NCBI GenBank assembly: GCA_021234155.1
Contig: JAJEKV010000024.1
Span: forward strand, 16,391,030 to 16,455,029
From: Isoetes taiwanensis
Lineage: Eukaryota; Streptophyta; Lycopodiopsida; Isoetales; Isoetaceae
Direction: 5' to 3'
DNA length: 64,000 nucleotides
Positions 33,490 through 44,865 of the stretch are shown piece after piece (position 1 is the stretch's first letter; each line of letters starts with the position of its first letter). A program made the translations under genes and the position numbers. The notes beneath the pieces are model-generated. The model was not told the origin of the DNA and ran no database searches. It was given only the letters and a program-made list of their open reading frames with translations.

Positions 33490-34261
33490 CACTTAGTGCT
33501 AGCCCTCCCTAGTATAAGGATTTCCTTGCATGTGTTTTTCCCAATTATCCCAAGTTGCATCCCCAAACGGTTTGTTGCTTCTATGCTTTCAGATTTGTTC
33601 TTGTTCTGCTCCTCATTTTTTCCATTGCTTTTTCGATTTCTATTTTATTCTATTCTTAGTGCTATGTTTTTATTTTCATTGCTCTTTCTTCCTATTTAAT
33701 TTGATCAATCTTTTGTTCCTAGCTCTTCCATTTTCCTCATCAAGTTGCTTCTCTTGGTTTATTGGTCCCCTTGCTCTACTTTGCCTGCTTTTCCTTTGTT
33801 TCCTTAACACTTCTTGCTATGTCTAGTATGGGAGACTATGGAAGATGATTCCGAATGTTTGGAGATTTATTCCGGATGTTTGGGTAGTACGATGCCGTGC
33901 GCGCATAGTTCTTGTTGACTTTTCGTTGCAGGTCTATGGAGTGCACGCTACTGATTTCAGTTCTGCAAATCTTGGTTTATGGAGTGACACACTACTCATT
34001 TCATTTCTACAGATATTTGGTATATATTTATTGATGCTCCTAGGCACATAATATGCCACTTACCTCTAGCGTTCCCTCAGTAGTCATTATCTCCGTTTGT
34101 CTAGTATCATCATTACTGCAAAGGTTTTTCCCTTGAAAACCTTTCGGGGCAGGGGTTTTTTAATCCTAGTAGTAATGATTGTACTAGCCCATTGTATGGG
34201 TCCCATGACCTATTGGTCTCTGTGGACGTTAAAAAAACTATTCTATTCTATTCTATTCCTA
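33490..34261 (+). mobile_element. Internally deleted LINE-B (5' and 3' UTRs only)
   Basis: 33530-33960 matches the LINE-B 5' region at 44310-44700 (AATTATCCCAAG, CTCCTCATTTTTT, GATCAATCTTTTGTTCCTAG, TTGGTCCCCTTGCTCTAC, ATGTCTAG). 34110-34260 matches the 3' UTR at 46950-47128 and ends in TGGACGTTAAAAAAA plus (CTATT)n. Both ORFs are absent, leaving a SINE-like derivative that would depend on LINE-B in trans. Confidence 0.75.
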
Positions 34262-34588
34262 GTTTAAGTTTTCCAATTTGGATATCCATTCTATAGCCAT
34301 TTATCAGATCCATTCTTCCATTGATCCTTTGGCCACATTTGCCTCTATCGTCCTGGTTGGGGTAAAATCACGCTGTAGTGTATCAAAAACGTGCATTTTG
34401 AGGCCACATTTTGGCACCACCTTTGTGGTAGAATCGGGTGGTGCATACCGAAGCAAAGATTGCGGGAGTGCGAATTAATGAGCGTCGGTTATTTTGAATT
34501 TTATGCCACGTCATTGTCCACCTTTTTGAATTAAGAAAGAATCACCTCTTCCTCTGTTTTTTTGCCGCTTCTTGCCGATTGAACCCTA

Positions 34589-34898
34589 ATGGAGTCAGAA
34601 TTGAACGCCACTGGTTACACGATGAAATCTCTCCTCAAACAAGAGATTGTGCCCCACGAAGATCTAAAGAAGCTTTGGGGTGACAGAGTTCCAAATAAAT
34701 CTGGCTACAGGTATTTTCCCCCAAATGTTTTGTTCAAACTGAAAAATTAAGGCATATGTTTTCTTGTACAGGTTGAAGAATCTGAGCAATGAACAATACA
34801 AAGAGTTCATGCAAATTTACAAAAGAATTACAGGGAAGCCACATACATGGGGTGGAATGGCTCCGGAACACAGGCGTTGGCTTATTATCCGCATATAA
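34589..34898 (+). CDS. Two-exon ORF in transposon cargo, function unknown
   Basis: Exon 1 34589-34710, intron 34711-34771 (GTATTT...TTGTACAG, 61 nt), exon 2 34772-34898. Splicing keeps the frame and gives an 82-residue basic/helical protein (MESELNATGYTMKSLLKQEI ... THTWGGM-like PHTWGGMAPEHRRW). The reading may continue after a frame change into DYYKTPDEKPRP and an acidic, Ser-rich tail (QPDEEENSKSDRDDEDDREK) near 34935-35115, so the stop at 34898 may be a decay mutation. No domain recognised. Probably the first exons of the plus-strand unit that ends at 39230. Confidence 0.5.
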
Positions 34899-35399
34899 AG
34901 GGGGAGGTCTGTTAATGGAAGAGCTTCTCGGATTATTATAAAACTCCCGATGAAAAGCCGAGGCCAGTTCTTCTAGACCCAAGAGAAAGCATAGGCAAAT
35001 ACAACCTGACGAGGAGGAAAATAGTAAAAGTGACAGGGATGATGAAGATGATAGGGAAAAAACCAAATCAGGTTCCTCTAGACCACACATTCAATCTGAA
35101 CTCACAATCAAAAAGTAAAAGCGAGCAATGTTCGAGACCAAAACATGCCATTGCGGGTATGTTCAATTATTAGTTGTGTTACAACAAAAAAAAATCTCAA
35201 GCTTGATCTAGATTGTTTCTATCAACACGTAAAAGGTAACATCAAATCCACTTCAAGAATCGGTATGTCTACTACCATTTTGCATCACTGTTGGTCGTAT
35301 TGTCATGTTGTGTCTCTATGATGCCATCCGTGGGGCATTTCGTTGCAATGGATGCCGGAATGATAGATGAGGTATGTGTGGTGGTGGTGAGTTGTTGGC

Positions 35400-35775
35400 A
35401 TCCACCATGTTCCACACCACCCCACGATCTCCCACCACTACACTCTACCATCTCCCACCGCCACACTCCCACACCACACACCACCACCACACTCCACCAC
35501 CACCACCACACTCCACCACCACCACACCACACCACCGGACTCCACCATGTCCCACACCACAATCCACCACCACCACACTCCTCCACAACCACACCCCACC
35601 ACCACACCCCATCACCACACTCCACCATGTCCCACACCACACTCCACCACCACCACACACCCCACCACCACCACCACCACCACCCCACCACCACTACCAC
35701 GGACACCACCACCACCACCACCACCACCACCCCACCACCACTACCACGGACACCACCACCACCACCACAAAGATG
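35400..35775. repeat. (CCA)n-type microsatellite, left
   Basis: Dense CCACCA/CACCAC tract on the plus strand, followed to 35860 by GTGTGGTG-type sequence of opposite polarity. It lies between exon-like sequence ending GMIDE/GTATGT (35371) and an acceptor TTAG/GAGGTGAC (35899), so it appears to be inside an intron. Confidence 0.9.
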
Positions 35776-35898
35776 TTGTGTGGTGTGTCTTATCTTGGCG
35801 TATGTTGTGTGTGGTGTGTGGTATGTGGTGGTGTGTAGAGACTACCTTGTGTTGTGTGGTGTGTGATTGTGGTTTTCCATCGATCACGTGGCTTACTA

Positions 35899-36168
35899 TG
35901 TTAGGAGGTGACATATCGTAGTGTTTTGTTTTGCGACTATGGCGGACTTGTGAAGGAATGGTTGGCTGCAACATCAGCTAGGTTTGATAGATGCAAACAA
36001 CGATTGCGGGATAGGAAAAATGATATCAAAAGAAAGATTGAGTTGACGGAGCATAAAGCATCGAAATTAGAGCTGATTTGCAAGATGACAATCAATCATG
36101 ACAAAGAAATCCGAAAGCGGCCAGAGGGTGTTCGGGTTGTAAGTTTAACTAAAAGGATGAAGAGCTAA
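35899..36168 (+). CDS. Exon of cargo unit: Tyr/Arg/Lys-rich helical segment
   Basis: Opens after a TATGTTAG acceptor, encodes EVTYRSVLFCDYGGLVKEWL and a Lys/Arg-rich helix (RDRKNDIKRKIELTEHKASK), and ends with a stop at 36168. Composition is coding-like and continuous with the exon ending GMIDE before the microsatellite. No family recognised. Confidence 0.45.
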
Positions 36169-36323
36169 ATGGTACAGTGTTGCCCAGGCTGAAACAATTA
36201 AATAAGGAATTAACGAAACCAAATTAAGCTAAAGGCATGTGAAGACTTACTCACTTGGAGCTGCTACCTCGAATGCAAAGATTTGAGATTTTTTCGGAAA
36301 TAGTGGTCATGACACTCCTTTAG

Positions 36324-36488
36324 ATCCCGTGACTTCCAATGCTTCCCGAGGCGAAGAAGAGGGTGATGAAGGTTGTCCATTTTGTGGGCGTTATGTCCTA
36401 AATGGGAGGGTAAAATGTTGCCGCCAGATTGTGATAGCGCGAATCGACCACCGATTACCACATTCCATGTCTATCACACCATTTGAGG
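36324..36488 (+). CDS. Exon of cargo unit: Cys-rich segment
   Basis: Bounded by CTCCTTTAG and GTAAATATT. Encodes GCPFCGRYVLNGRVKCC with a CxxC...CC arrangement suggesting a metal site, then HSMSITPFE. A next mini-exon after TTTGCAG (36570) would add PGCGHIM. Function unknown. A 62-bp foldback (TATCTAAAGTG...CACTTTAGATA) lies downstream at 36775-36839. Confidence 0.35.
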
Positions 36489-37403
36489 TAAATATTATCA
36501 TCTCTAACCCTCGTCTAAAGACTCTATTGATTTTGAATTTGTTTTGCGACACTCTAGAACCTCTTTGCAGCCCGGTTGTGGCCACATTATGGTGAGACAT
36601 GGCTTTTGGCTTTTGGTGTTCGAGTGGTACCACAAGAACCAATAGACACAAGTAAGTCCAAAGAGGGATGAAAGCAAGGTTTGGGAAGTTTCGATGCTTG
36701 TACTCAGGTCTCTTTCATCCTGGCTTAGTCTCTTCCATCCTGGCTGGCTTAGTCTCTTTTGCTTGTCCTATTTATTATATCTAAAGTGCCCCCTGGGATG
36801 AGATCGCTCGCTCATTTTAGGGGCCACTTTAGATATATATAAACAGGAACATCGAAAAGAGAGTAAAAAGCCTGGTGCGTGACCCTCTTGAATGGTTGTC
36901 AACTCACCAGGCTTGATATTGTTCGCTGCAAACAATATAGATTTGCTTTGCAAACAAGTGCCTTAACTAATGTTTACCGATGTTGTCACGTGTCCTCTTG
37001 ACTTAGTGTTTTGCGAAATTGCGTAAATTTGAGACCAAGAATATCCAACAGCTTATCCACGCCTCGATCGGTTATGAGACGCAAGATACCTCCCGGTTGT
37101 ACCTAGAATTCACCCCATTTGATACTCCTAAGTCAATCCCAAATGGCGGCCGGCGTGGAGACTCCAAAACGAAATTTGGATAGTCAACTGAATGCAGTCG
37201 TATCAAGTAAGTACCGATGCCACATACATGATTTATTTTTTTGTATTTTTATGTGGTCTTCCTCATTTCAATTATGTTGCAGAGATAAATGCTACTGCAA
37301 TTGGAAGCCATCACGAAGAGATTCCTAGTGCATCTGATTTAGGGGGGAAAATTAATTCCCCGGAGATTCATTAAATGCGGGGTCCTTCACGAGAAAAAAA
37401 GTT

Positions 37404-37949
37404 TTGGTGCTGAATATGAGCCAAATGCGCCATGCAGGTGATGAAGTTGACAAAGAAACCCCGGATCCTGGACAAGATGCAGACTGCTCAACGAGTCCAA
37501 TACAACCTCAACCAACAAAAACCAAGAGGTTAACTGAAATTCTCCTTGTTCTGGATTTTAATGGGGTTTTAGGCAAGTTTTATGACTTGAAAGAGAGGAT
37601 CCCTGCATCGGCCGAGCCAGAAGTGACCATCCAGAAATTGAACCATCAAAAGTTCGCAGTTTCCAGGCCTGGATTTTAGGAGTTCTTAGAATGGTGTTTT
37701 TCAAAATTTGAGATTGCATTGTGGTCCAGCATGGCTAAGAGTAATGTTGACTTGTTGACGAGAAAGTTGCTGCAGGAATATAAGGGCAGATTTCTTTTTA
37801 TTTGGAATCGGGATGACTTGCACCAACACAAAGAATTAAAAGTGGTTAATAAGCCAATTTTCCTTAAGGATCTGTCCAAAGTGTACCAAAAATTTTGGAG
37901 ATACCAGGTGACAAACACATTATTGATAGATGACAAAGATATATAAGGG
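37404..37949 (+). CDS. FCP1/SCP-like (NIF) phosphatase domain in transposon
   Basis: Encodes LLVLDFNGVL (the HAD motif I, here DxNG as in a plant NIF subgroup instead of DxDG), then VSRPGF, FLEWCFSKFEIALWSS, FLFIWNRDD, KPIFLKDLSKVYQKF and TNTLLIDDKD, the expected order for CTD-phosphatase-like proteins. One in-frame TAG interrupts it after VSRPGF (37677-37679) and another stop follows IDDKDI. An upstream two-exon piece (37142-37374, intron from 37206 to about 37281) may be its N-terminus. Either a decayed gene or one needing an unrecognised splice. Likely role, if active, is dephosphorylating phosphoserine; this is inferred from the family. Confidence 0.75.
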
Positions 37950-38365
37950 TTACGCCAACCCGGTAGAACACAATGATATGTCCAAATAGTTTTGCTCCTA
38001 CGGGTTGGATTCCAATTTCCTTTTGGAGCAACTCAAACCATGGCTGGAGGGACTTCTGGCTGCAGAAAGTGTGCCAGCTTATGTGAAGGAACATCAAATG
38101 TGGAACATGTGGGATTCTGAAGAGTCGCGCAACTGCATGAAAATGCTCGACAAGTATTTTCATAAATGAATCTTGTAAAACTCTTTGAAAGTCAATATAA
38201 GTAAAAGAATTTCTATGATATGTGTTGTACTTTTTCAATTTAAAATATTTGAATGGATTGTGAGTAAATGTTCTCGTGTGTGTTTAGAACTAGAGAGAGC
38301 TTGGCAGATCCCCGACTATCTAAAGCCAAAATACACATCCGAAGTGGTCTTTGAGTGGAACTGAA

Positions 38366-39230
38366 ACTGTCGTGATTAGCTCCACCGACATCAAAATTTT
38401 GGAAGCTGATACGCAGTGGTTCAATGATCAATTGATCCTCCTCTTCTCAATGTGATACTTTCATCTGATTTGTGATCATCAGGATTGTGCCAGATGATAT
38501 GCATATGTTTGCAGATACATGGAATACTACTTGATTCTCCAAGGAATGAGCCATCCCTTTCATTTCTTTGACCCTCTTTTTCACTCGACATTGTCCAAGG
38601 ACACAAATAGTTACAAAACAATAAGGAAACATGTGAATCTGGATAAGTGCCAGTACATGTTTTTGCCTGCTTGTGATGGACATCACTGGACCTGTTTTCT
38701 AATTGTAAGCCACGCGTGTCTCGCACAGAGATATAAACCAGGGATATATCACTTTGATAGCTTCGGGCTTGCATGGCGTAAGCGGAACATATTGAGAGGT
38801 TAGTGCTTGCTCATTGCATTTTGCTGTTTGTGGCACAATGACAACAAATTTTGAGTGCGGGTTCACGGAATTGCTTGGACACAATAATTTCAGCTTTACA
38901 ACCCCATGGATGTTGTGAAAATTTCGAGCAACGCCTCTTCAAACCGATGGTCATTCATGTGGCCCTGCCGTATGTTCGTTTATGCACAAATTTGTGAGGG
39001 GGTACTTAAAAGGAGTGAATATATTGTTGCCTGATCTAGTAAGTCAACTTAAATGCAGCAGACAAACCAAACTCTATTATTGACAAAGTGTGGTTAATCT
39101 GCGGGTTGTGGACATTTCAGACCGGGATCTAGTTGATGTTAGAGTGTTCATGCTTGAAGTTTTAAGATTAGAAGCAACAAAAGCTGGAACCGAGAGGAAC
39201 ATATGTATTGGGAAGTATGTAGGTGCATGA
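38366..39230 (+). CDS. Ulp1-type (C48) cysteine protease domain in transposon
   Basis: Multi-exon Ulp1/SENP-like domain. ISSTDIKILEADTQWFNDQL (38370-38430) is the WLND-type entry motif. Catalytic His is in PACDGHHWTCFLIV, Asp in IYHFDS, and Gln and Cys in QTDGHSCGPAVC (38940-38975). A last exon after TTTCAG (39118) encodes DVRVFMLEVLRLEATKAG and ends at TGA 39230. Apparent introns lie near 38452-38513, 38801-38927 and 39040-39117. All four catalytic motifs are kept although frames change between blocks, consistent with introns. Ulp1-like proteases remove SUMO-type modifiers and recur in plant DNA transposons, mainly Mutator-like and CACTA; here it ends 219 bp from the convergent transposase gene. 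Confidence 0.75.
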
Positions 39231-41509
39231 GTCACCTCATTACTTAAATCAACAGATATCTTTCTTATGTACATAATTGTTATTGTAACCTCGATTCATT
39301 TCAATGAAAATTCATATTCAATTCATCTCACAAACAAAGGAATCAAGTGTTTCAGAAGAATTCAAATCTTCAAAAGAAATCAAGACAAACTCATTTTCAC
39401 AGCTGAAGCACAAAACTTCACATGAGTTCTAAAAACTACAGAATGGTTTTACATTTCATCATCATCAGAAAGAACTTCGGGTAAATTCTGTAAAATTTTC
39501 TCCTCATCTAAAGGATCCAGCCTATATACTGATCTGTTTTGGCGTTTAGTTGGTGGCATGTGAAGTCCGATTGCACGGTCTGTGTTGTGAATACTATGCC
39601 TAAAGGCGTCTTTCTTTACAAAGATCATAGGCGTGGTTGATCTTGCGCCCTTCTTGTAATACATACCTTCTATGACACTATCACCGGCGAGATACCATGT
39701 TCCATTGAGTTGGAATTCTTTCTCCACTATCCATTTTGGTTTTGTGCACATCAGAATCCAAAATTCAGAACCCTCATCATTCCCTTTGAACAACGGCGGC
39801 AAAATTATCACCAACTCTAAGTGCCTCTCGCTAACATCGTGGGATTGGAGGAGAACAAGGACTTGCTTGGATTTACGGTCCTCAATGTCGGCATGCACAT
39901 TGGAGGATGGTACAATAACTTGAAGTTTCCAATCATCAGCGTGGTGCTTGTTCACACAACCTGTCCCACATGTCATCCAAGCGAAAGGCTGCTTAAGCAT
40001 GAAAGTTCCCTCGTGTTACAACCGCAATGGAGATTCGGAGGATTGAATGCATGTACACAATGGATCTGCCTAGTGTCCAAAATCCTTTCTACACCCCATG
40101 CTTTCTTTCTATCTATATCCTCCACCTTGACTTCCCAAAAGAACCTTTTTATATTTTTTCTTACTTCTTGGTTTTGGGATGTGTTCATCCACTTTCGGAT
40201 GTTCCACAAGTAAACATCTCTTCGACAACTTCTACCACTTCATGAGCATTACCCAATTTTATGTTTTCTTTGTATTTTAATTGCGGTTGTCTTAACCATC
40301 TCTTCAACTCGGCCAGCTTTGCCATCGTGTTCACCTTTCCGTGGTTAGAACAAAAAAATTCCACATCATATAGACATCGATTATCGTTTGTGTACCTAGC
40401 CACAAAGTAAAATGGTCTAGAAGCCTTGAATTGAGATCTTTGCACCATCCGAAAACACATAATGTCTCTTTGGAACCCTTCCTTTCTGCTCCAGATATTT
40501 GTGGTGCTTCATGAAGCGGTGTTGCCGCGAACAAAGTATCGTGTTCCCTATCATCGATACGTAGTAATGTGTTTCCTTGATAATCTCATCTGCCACTGAG
40601 TCATACTGATATGTTATTTGAACCAAAATGGTAATCTGGTTATTGACCCAGCGCATCGACTGCACCTCCTCTTGTTCCTTGAATGTATAGTTCTCTGCAA
40701 AATCCACTACCGAGAGACATGCATCTGCTGGGAGATTCTCCAGAAGCTCCTTAAACCTGCTTTTGCCATTGGTACCCTGAAATTATGCGGTGGAAAGATT
40801 TTTAGACGCTCTTTCAGTTTATCCAGAAGCTCCTTGGGTTCTGTCTCATTGTACTGATGAGTCAGTCTCCTACCAGAACTCGAGACGTTGTCTTTTTCAT
40901 AGTCAATGTACTCCCATTTCACTTTCCTACTGCCACTTCCTTCCATGGGACAGTCTCAAACTTCTTGATTCCACCACGACTCACAATTTCCAAGGATGCA
41001 CGCCTTCTTGTGAAACTCATCTAATTCACTCTTTGGATACAATATAGATCTCCACAAGCTTCCCGTGCTTGCAATTTTATGCTGGTGTGCCCTGCATTGA
41101 CCAAGTTCATGTGATCTACAAACATCGCAGGTGCAAGTGCAATTCTTCGGATGTTTGGTTCTCATCCCATTGAGTCCATCCACTAGCATTTGCATCCTCA
41201 CGCGTCTTTGAATGCAACAGCAACTATTGAAATCCTTCAATTTCACAACAAACCGGGGTTTTAGCTTCTCAAAAGCTCGAAGATCTAATCTTAATTTCGG
41301 ATGTTGGTCCGAAACCTCTTGAACAATAGCATCTGCATGAAATGAACACTAAACCTGTTAGGATGTGTATACCACACCAAACCATGCACCATACCATGCC
41401 CCACACTCATCATATTCGCGAGCGAGCACCTTAGTCTTTGTGTACATTACCACACACCACACCACACCCCACCACACACCATACCATTCACCACACACCA
41501 TACACCAAA

Positions 41510-42060
41510 TGGTGGAGTGTGGAGTGGTGGTGGAGTGTGGTGGTGGTGGAGTGTGGTGGTGGGGGTGGTGGTGGTGGATTGTGGTGGTGGGGGGTGGTGG
41601 GAGGTGGTGGTGGTGGTGGGGTGTGGTGGTGGGGGGTGGTGGTGGAGTGTGGTGGAGTGGTGTGTGGTGGTGGTGGGGCCCCCGGTGGTGGGGGTGTGGT
41701 GGTGGTGGAGTGTGGTGGAGTGGTGTGGTGGTGGGGGTGGGGGTGGTGGTGTGTGTGTAGTGGTGTGTGGTGCTATGATGTGGTGTGGTGGAGTGTGGTG
41801 GTGGGATGTGGTGGTCGTGGGTGGTGTGTGGTGGAGTGTGGTGGTGGTGGAGTGTGGTGGGGGGTGTAGTGGTGGTGGTGTGGTGTGGTGTGGTGTTGTG
41901 GATTGTGGTGTGATGTGGTGGTGGTGGAGTGTGGTGGTGGTGGTGGAGGGGTGTGGCGTGGGATGTGGTGGGATGTGTGTGCATGTGGTGGTAATGTGGT
42001 GGTCGCAAAGATGTGGTGGTAGTCTATGGTGGTGGGATAGATGGGGTGTGGTGGGGTGAG
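41510..42060. repeat. (GGT)n-type microsatellite, right
   Basis: Dense GTGGTGGTGG tract on the plus strand, flanked on both sides (41360-41510, 42085-42190) by ACCACACC-type sequence of opposite polarity. Inverted relative to the 35.4-kb tract, and in the position of an intron of the minus-strand transposase gene. Confidence 0.9.
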
Positions 42061-42384
42061 GGGGGAGATTCTCCAGATCATACATTAACATGCACACACC
42101 CACATGACACTATGGACATAACGCAACCCACACCACACCACACCACACCTCACCATCACGACACCACACATCACATCACATCACTTTTATCCTATTTCGT
42201 CTGACATAAAAAATCTGCCTAGCCTGCTCTCATAAACACTTCTGAAATTTGTACACCCTGATAATAATTACATTCCTCTTCTAATCATTAGAAAAGGATC
42301 TGGGTTCTAAATCCTGTTCCTACGTCTGATTTTTGGCGTTTCATTCCCAATTCGCGCCAATTCGAAGAAGTTCATTCCGGCAAT

Positions 42385-42878
42385 ATGGTAGGATCCATGT
42401 TCAGAGATCACTACGGCTATTGTAGGGTGACCGAGGAGGGCATTCGGCACATGTTAAACAGGGCTCGTGATAAATCTCTGAAGGTGGATATGCCTAAATC
42501 CACCTTCTTTGCTGATTTCGAATCCAACCTAAAGGCATACAACAGACTGGATGCTGGGCCTTCAATGGCTATGCTTGGAGTCAGATTGACAGGAAGAGAG
42601 CTCTTAGACAAGGTCCATCAGCTTATGTTACATGCTGCTGCAAGGGCAGCTGGTATATTTGTTCTCTGTCACTTGCTTGCCTCGCCGACTCGCAAATAGC
42701 CGGGTTTACCGGCGAGAATTGCGTTACTTACCACCAGGGGATGCAGGAAGCACTGGCAAACCTCATCCTGTTAAATTCTGGGATGACTGCAGAAAGCTTA
42801 GATGCTTTAGTGCAGAAAACAATAATTTTGGATGCACCAGTTCTCGAGCCAGTCATACCAGCATTTCCTGTTGCTTAG
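42385..42878 (+). CDS. Two-exon gene of unknown function inside the transposon
   Basis: Exon 1 42385-42652, a 47-nt intron 42653-42699 (GTATATTTG...CAAATAG), exon 2 42700-42878. Splicing gives exactly 149 codons including the stop, with phase preserved. The 148-residue product begins MVGSMFRDHYGYCRVTEEGI and ends in VIPAFPVA. It is mainly helical with a neutral-acidic C-terminal half (QGMQEALANLILLNSGMTAE). No motif recognised. It lies on the strand opposite the transposase, in the gap between that gene's N-terminal and Cys-rich parts. Without the intron the frame breaks at TRK*, so the splice is an inference from frame and signals. Confidence 0.5.
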
Positions 42879-44702
42879 GAAATCATGCATGTAAATTTAG
42901 TTCTCGGGTACAGAGCTTTCAATGGAAAGCCAAATTTTGTAAAGCCAAATTTTGTAAGATTCTTTTTTTAATATATCATACTTTCCAACAGAGCTGTGCT
43001 TGAATCTGATTGTCTTTATTCAACAAAAATTTGTATCTCAGGATCAGTTAGTTATAGCTCAAATATTTTTAGACTGTACACACACCCAGTAAAGGAGTAC
43101 TCAATTCTGTCATGTTCTAATAATATTCCAAACATTAAATATTGCATTTCAGACTAGAGTCAACTACACACAATTCACATGCTGCATACAGTACACCACA
43201 ATCACTGTACAACACAATAACCACCACATGCACCACCACACTAAGCACCATAACTAAGAAAACATGATTAACGTAAATAAACTAACCCCGTGATTCCTCC
43301 GTGATAGTGGGCAGCATGTTCTTCTCTTACATTTCTCTCCAATCTTCTAGTTCTAACATCCTTTGTGTTAGGAGACACTCTGGTGTTCTCAATCCAAAAT
43401 TTTTGAATCTTTTCTATATGTTCATCTGAAATTGCATCGAATCTTTTAGCCCTCTTGTAAGAAACCCATTTCCCACCATTGTAATCGATCTCTTCCCTCT
43501 TTTTCTTTGCCTTTTGCAGGTTTCTTGGGTGAACACCTAATACCTTTCCAAGATCTCGCTGGCTGATTTTGTCACCTGTTTCAGAATCTGCACGGCGTGG
43601 TACAGACATTGCAAGGCAGCTATTCTTGGCTGCTAGGCAGTCATTGCTGGTAGAGAGTTTGACAGTCTGCATGGAGTCCCAGAGGCTCCTTATAACGATG
43701 CTCTTGGCTTCCAAATCCTTTAATTCTTCACCTATGAATTTTTCCAATGTTTTATCCCTCAAAAACTCAAGTAAAAGTTCTTTCTTCGTGCTATCCTCCA
43801 TTCTTTTGGTTTATGGAAAGACGTTAGCAAATTAAGGACAATACGGCATTTACTGCTTGCACTTCTTGATGAACCGGATCCTTCTGCCAATTCTGCAAGC
43901 TCCAATTTTTCTTCTCTTCTTCTTTTCCTCTGGCGTCTTTTCTTCAACATTTCTTGTTCCTTGGTTCTTCTTCGTTTTCTCCTGTCTGAAATGCCGGTTT
44001 GTGTACAGATTATCTCATTGACATCCATATCCACAATGGATTGGAGCTCGCAGCAGGGAGGGAGCCAAAGAACAGGACGTAGGCAAAGAACAGGAAGGGG
44101 CCAAAGAATAGAAATTTGAATTTGAATTTTAGTTTTTGAAATTAGAATTTCCCCCACAGATTGGGACTCTATTCTTAAATACCGGCAGCTGAGCGGTGCC
44201 ATAATTATACTTTTATACCACAAAAGTGGTGGATGCAACGCCACATTTTGGGGGGACAGGGGGGACAGCCGAATTGGAACACCACAGCGTGCTTTTACCC
44301 GTTGCGATATTCATCTCTTTTCCAATTATCCCAAGTTTGCTCCCCATAGTCTGGTTTATTGCTCTGGTGCTTCTAGCTTTGTTCTACTCCTCATTTTTTC
44401 ATTGTTTCTTCAATTCTTTTCTAATCTTTCTTAGTGCTCCATTTTTATTTTCATTGTCTAAGTTCTTGCCCAATTGTTTTGATCAATCTTTTGTTCCTAG
44501 CTCTTCGGTTTCCCTCATCAAGTTGTTTCTCGTGGCCTAATTGGTCCCCTTGCTCTACTTTGCTTGATCTAATTTTTTGCTTTGTTTCCTTAACACTCTC
44601 TGCTATGTCTAGCATACGGGATATGCAAGATTATTTCAAATGTTTGGCTAGCATGATACCTCACTTAGTTCTTCTTGTTGATATTTTGCCGCGGGTTTAT
44701 GG

Positions 44703-44855
44703 AAGCACGTTACTAATTTCATTTCTACAGTAGGCACATAATATACCACTCAGCACTTCCGAGCCTAAAGATTTTCAATCTTGATGTCTCCACTCAGCAC
44801 GTTACTAATTTCATTTCTACAGTAGGCACATAATATACCACTCAGCACTTCTGAG
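44703..44855. repeat. 92-bp tandem duplication in LINE-B leader
   Basis: GCACGTTACTAATTTCATTT ... CACTCAGCACTTCCGAGCCT occurs twice, at about 44704 and 44797. A related single copy is at 33985-34070. Confidence 0.8.
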
Positions 44856-44865
44856 CCTGTTTGAC

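Larger units (their letters stand above)
39449..44028 (-). pseudogene. DDE-type transposase, decayed or multi-exon
   Basis: Read from the right: a very basic start (MDVNEIICTQTGISDRRKRR, 44028-43850); a helix-turn-helix-like part (DKISQRDLGKVLGVHPRNLQ) in 43801-43268; after a 1.9-kb gap with a TGCAG acceptor, a Cys-rich block (CTCTCDVCRSHELGQC, 41332-40956); then VVDFAENYT (first catalytic Asp, ~40690), YVFSDG (second Asp), VEFFCSNHGK and a candidate Glu in LAELKRW (~40300); then RQIHCVHAFNPPNL and a Cys/His C-terminal block; and a C-terminal domain of 183 codons (40000-39449). This order matches an RNase-H-fold transposase type found across eukaryotes, but I cannot name the superfamily with certainty. 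At least three frame breaks and one in-frame TGA are seen, so it is probably inactive unless some are introns. Confidence 0.75.
34360..44300. mobile_element. 9.94-kb DNA transposon with protease and phosphatase cargo
   Basis: Terminal inverted repeats GGGTAAAATCACGCTGTAGT (left) and, reversed, GGGTAAAAGCACGCTGTGGT (right), with flanking GTTG on both sides (34356-34359, 44301-44304) and a paralogous empty site at 47175-47230. Further inverted similarity (CCACnTTTGTGGTA) lies about 60-80 bp in. It contains a minus-strand DDE-type transposase (39449-44028) converging on a plus-strand multi-exon unit (34589-39230), a small plus-strand gene (42385-42878) and two GGT/ACC microsatellites in inverted order. 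A 4-bp duplication occurs in superfamilies such as Sola, but I could not assign one. Confidence 0.85.

Noticed and set aside
35291-35921. Long His/Pro/Thr-rich ORFs on both strands
   Set aside because: They are translations of the CCA/GGT microsatellite; all frames stay open and none has a non-repeat domain.
41358-42103. Overlapping ORFs of 100-218 codons in all frames
   Set aside because: Same cause: simple GGT/ACC repeats lacking stops.
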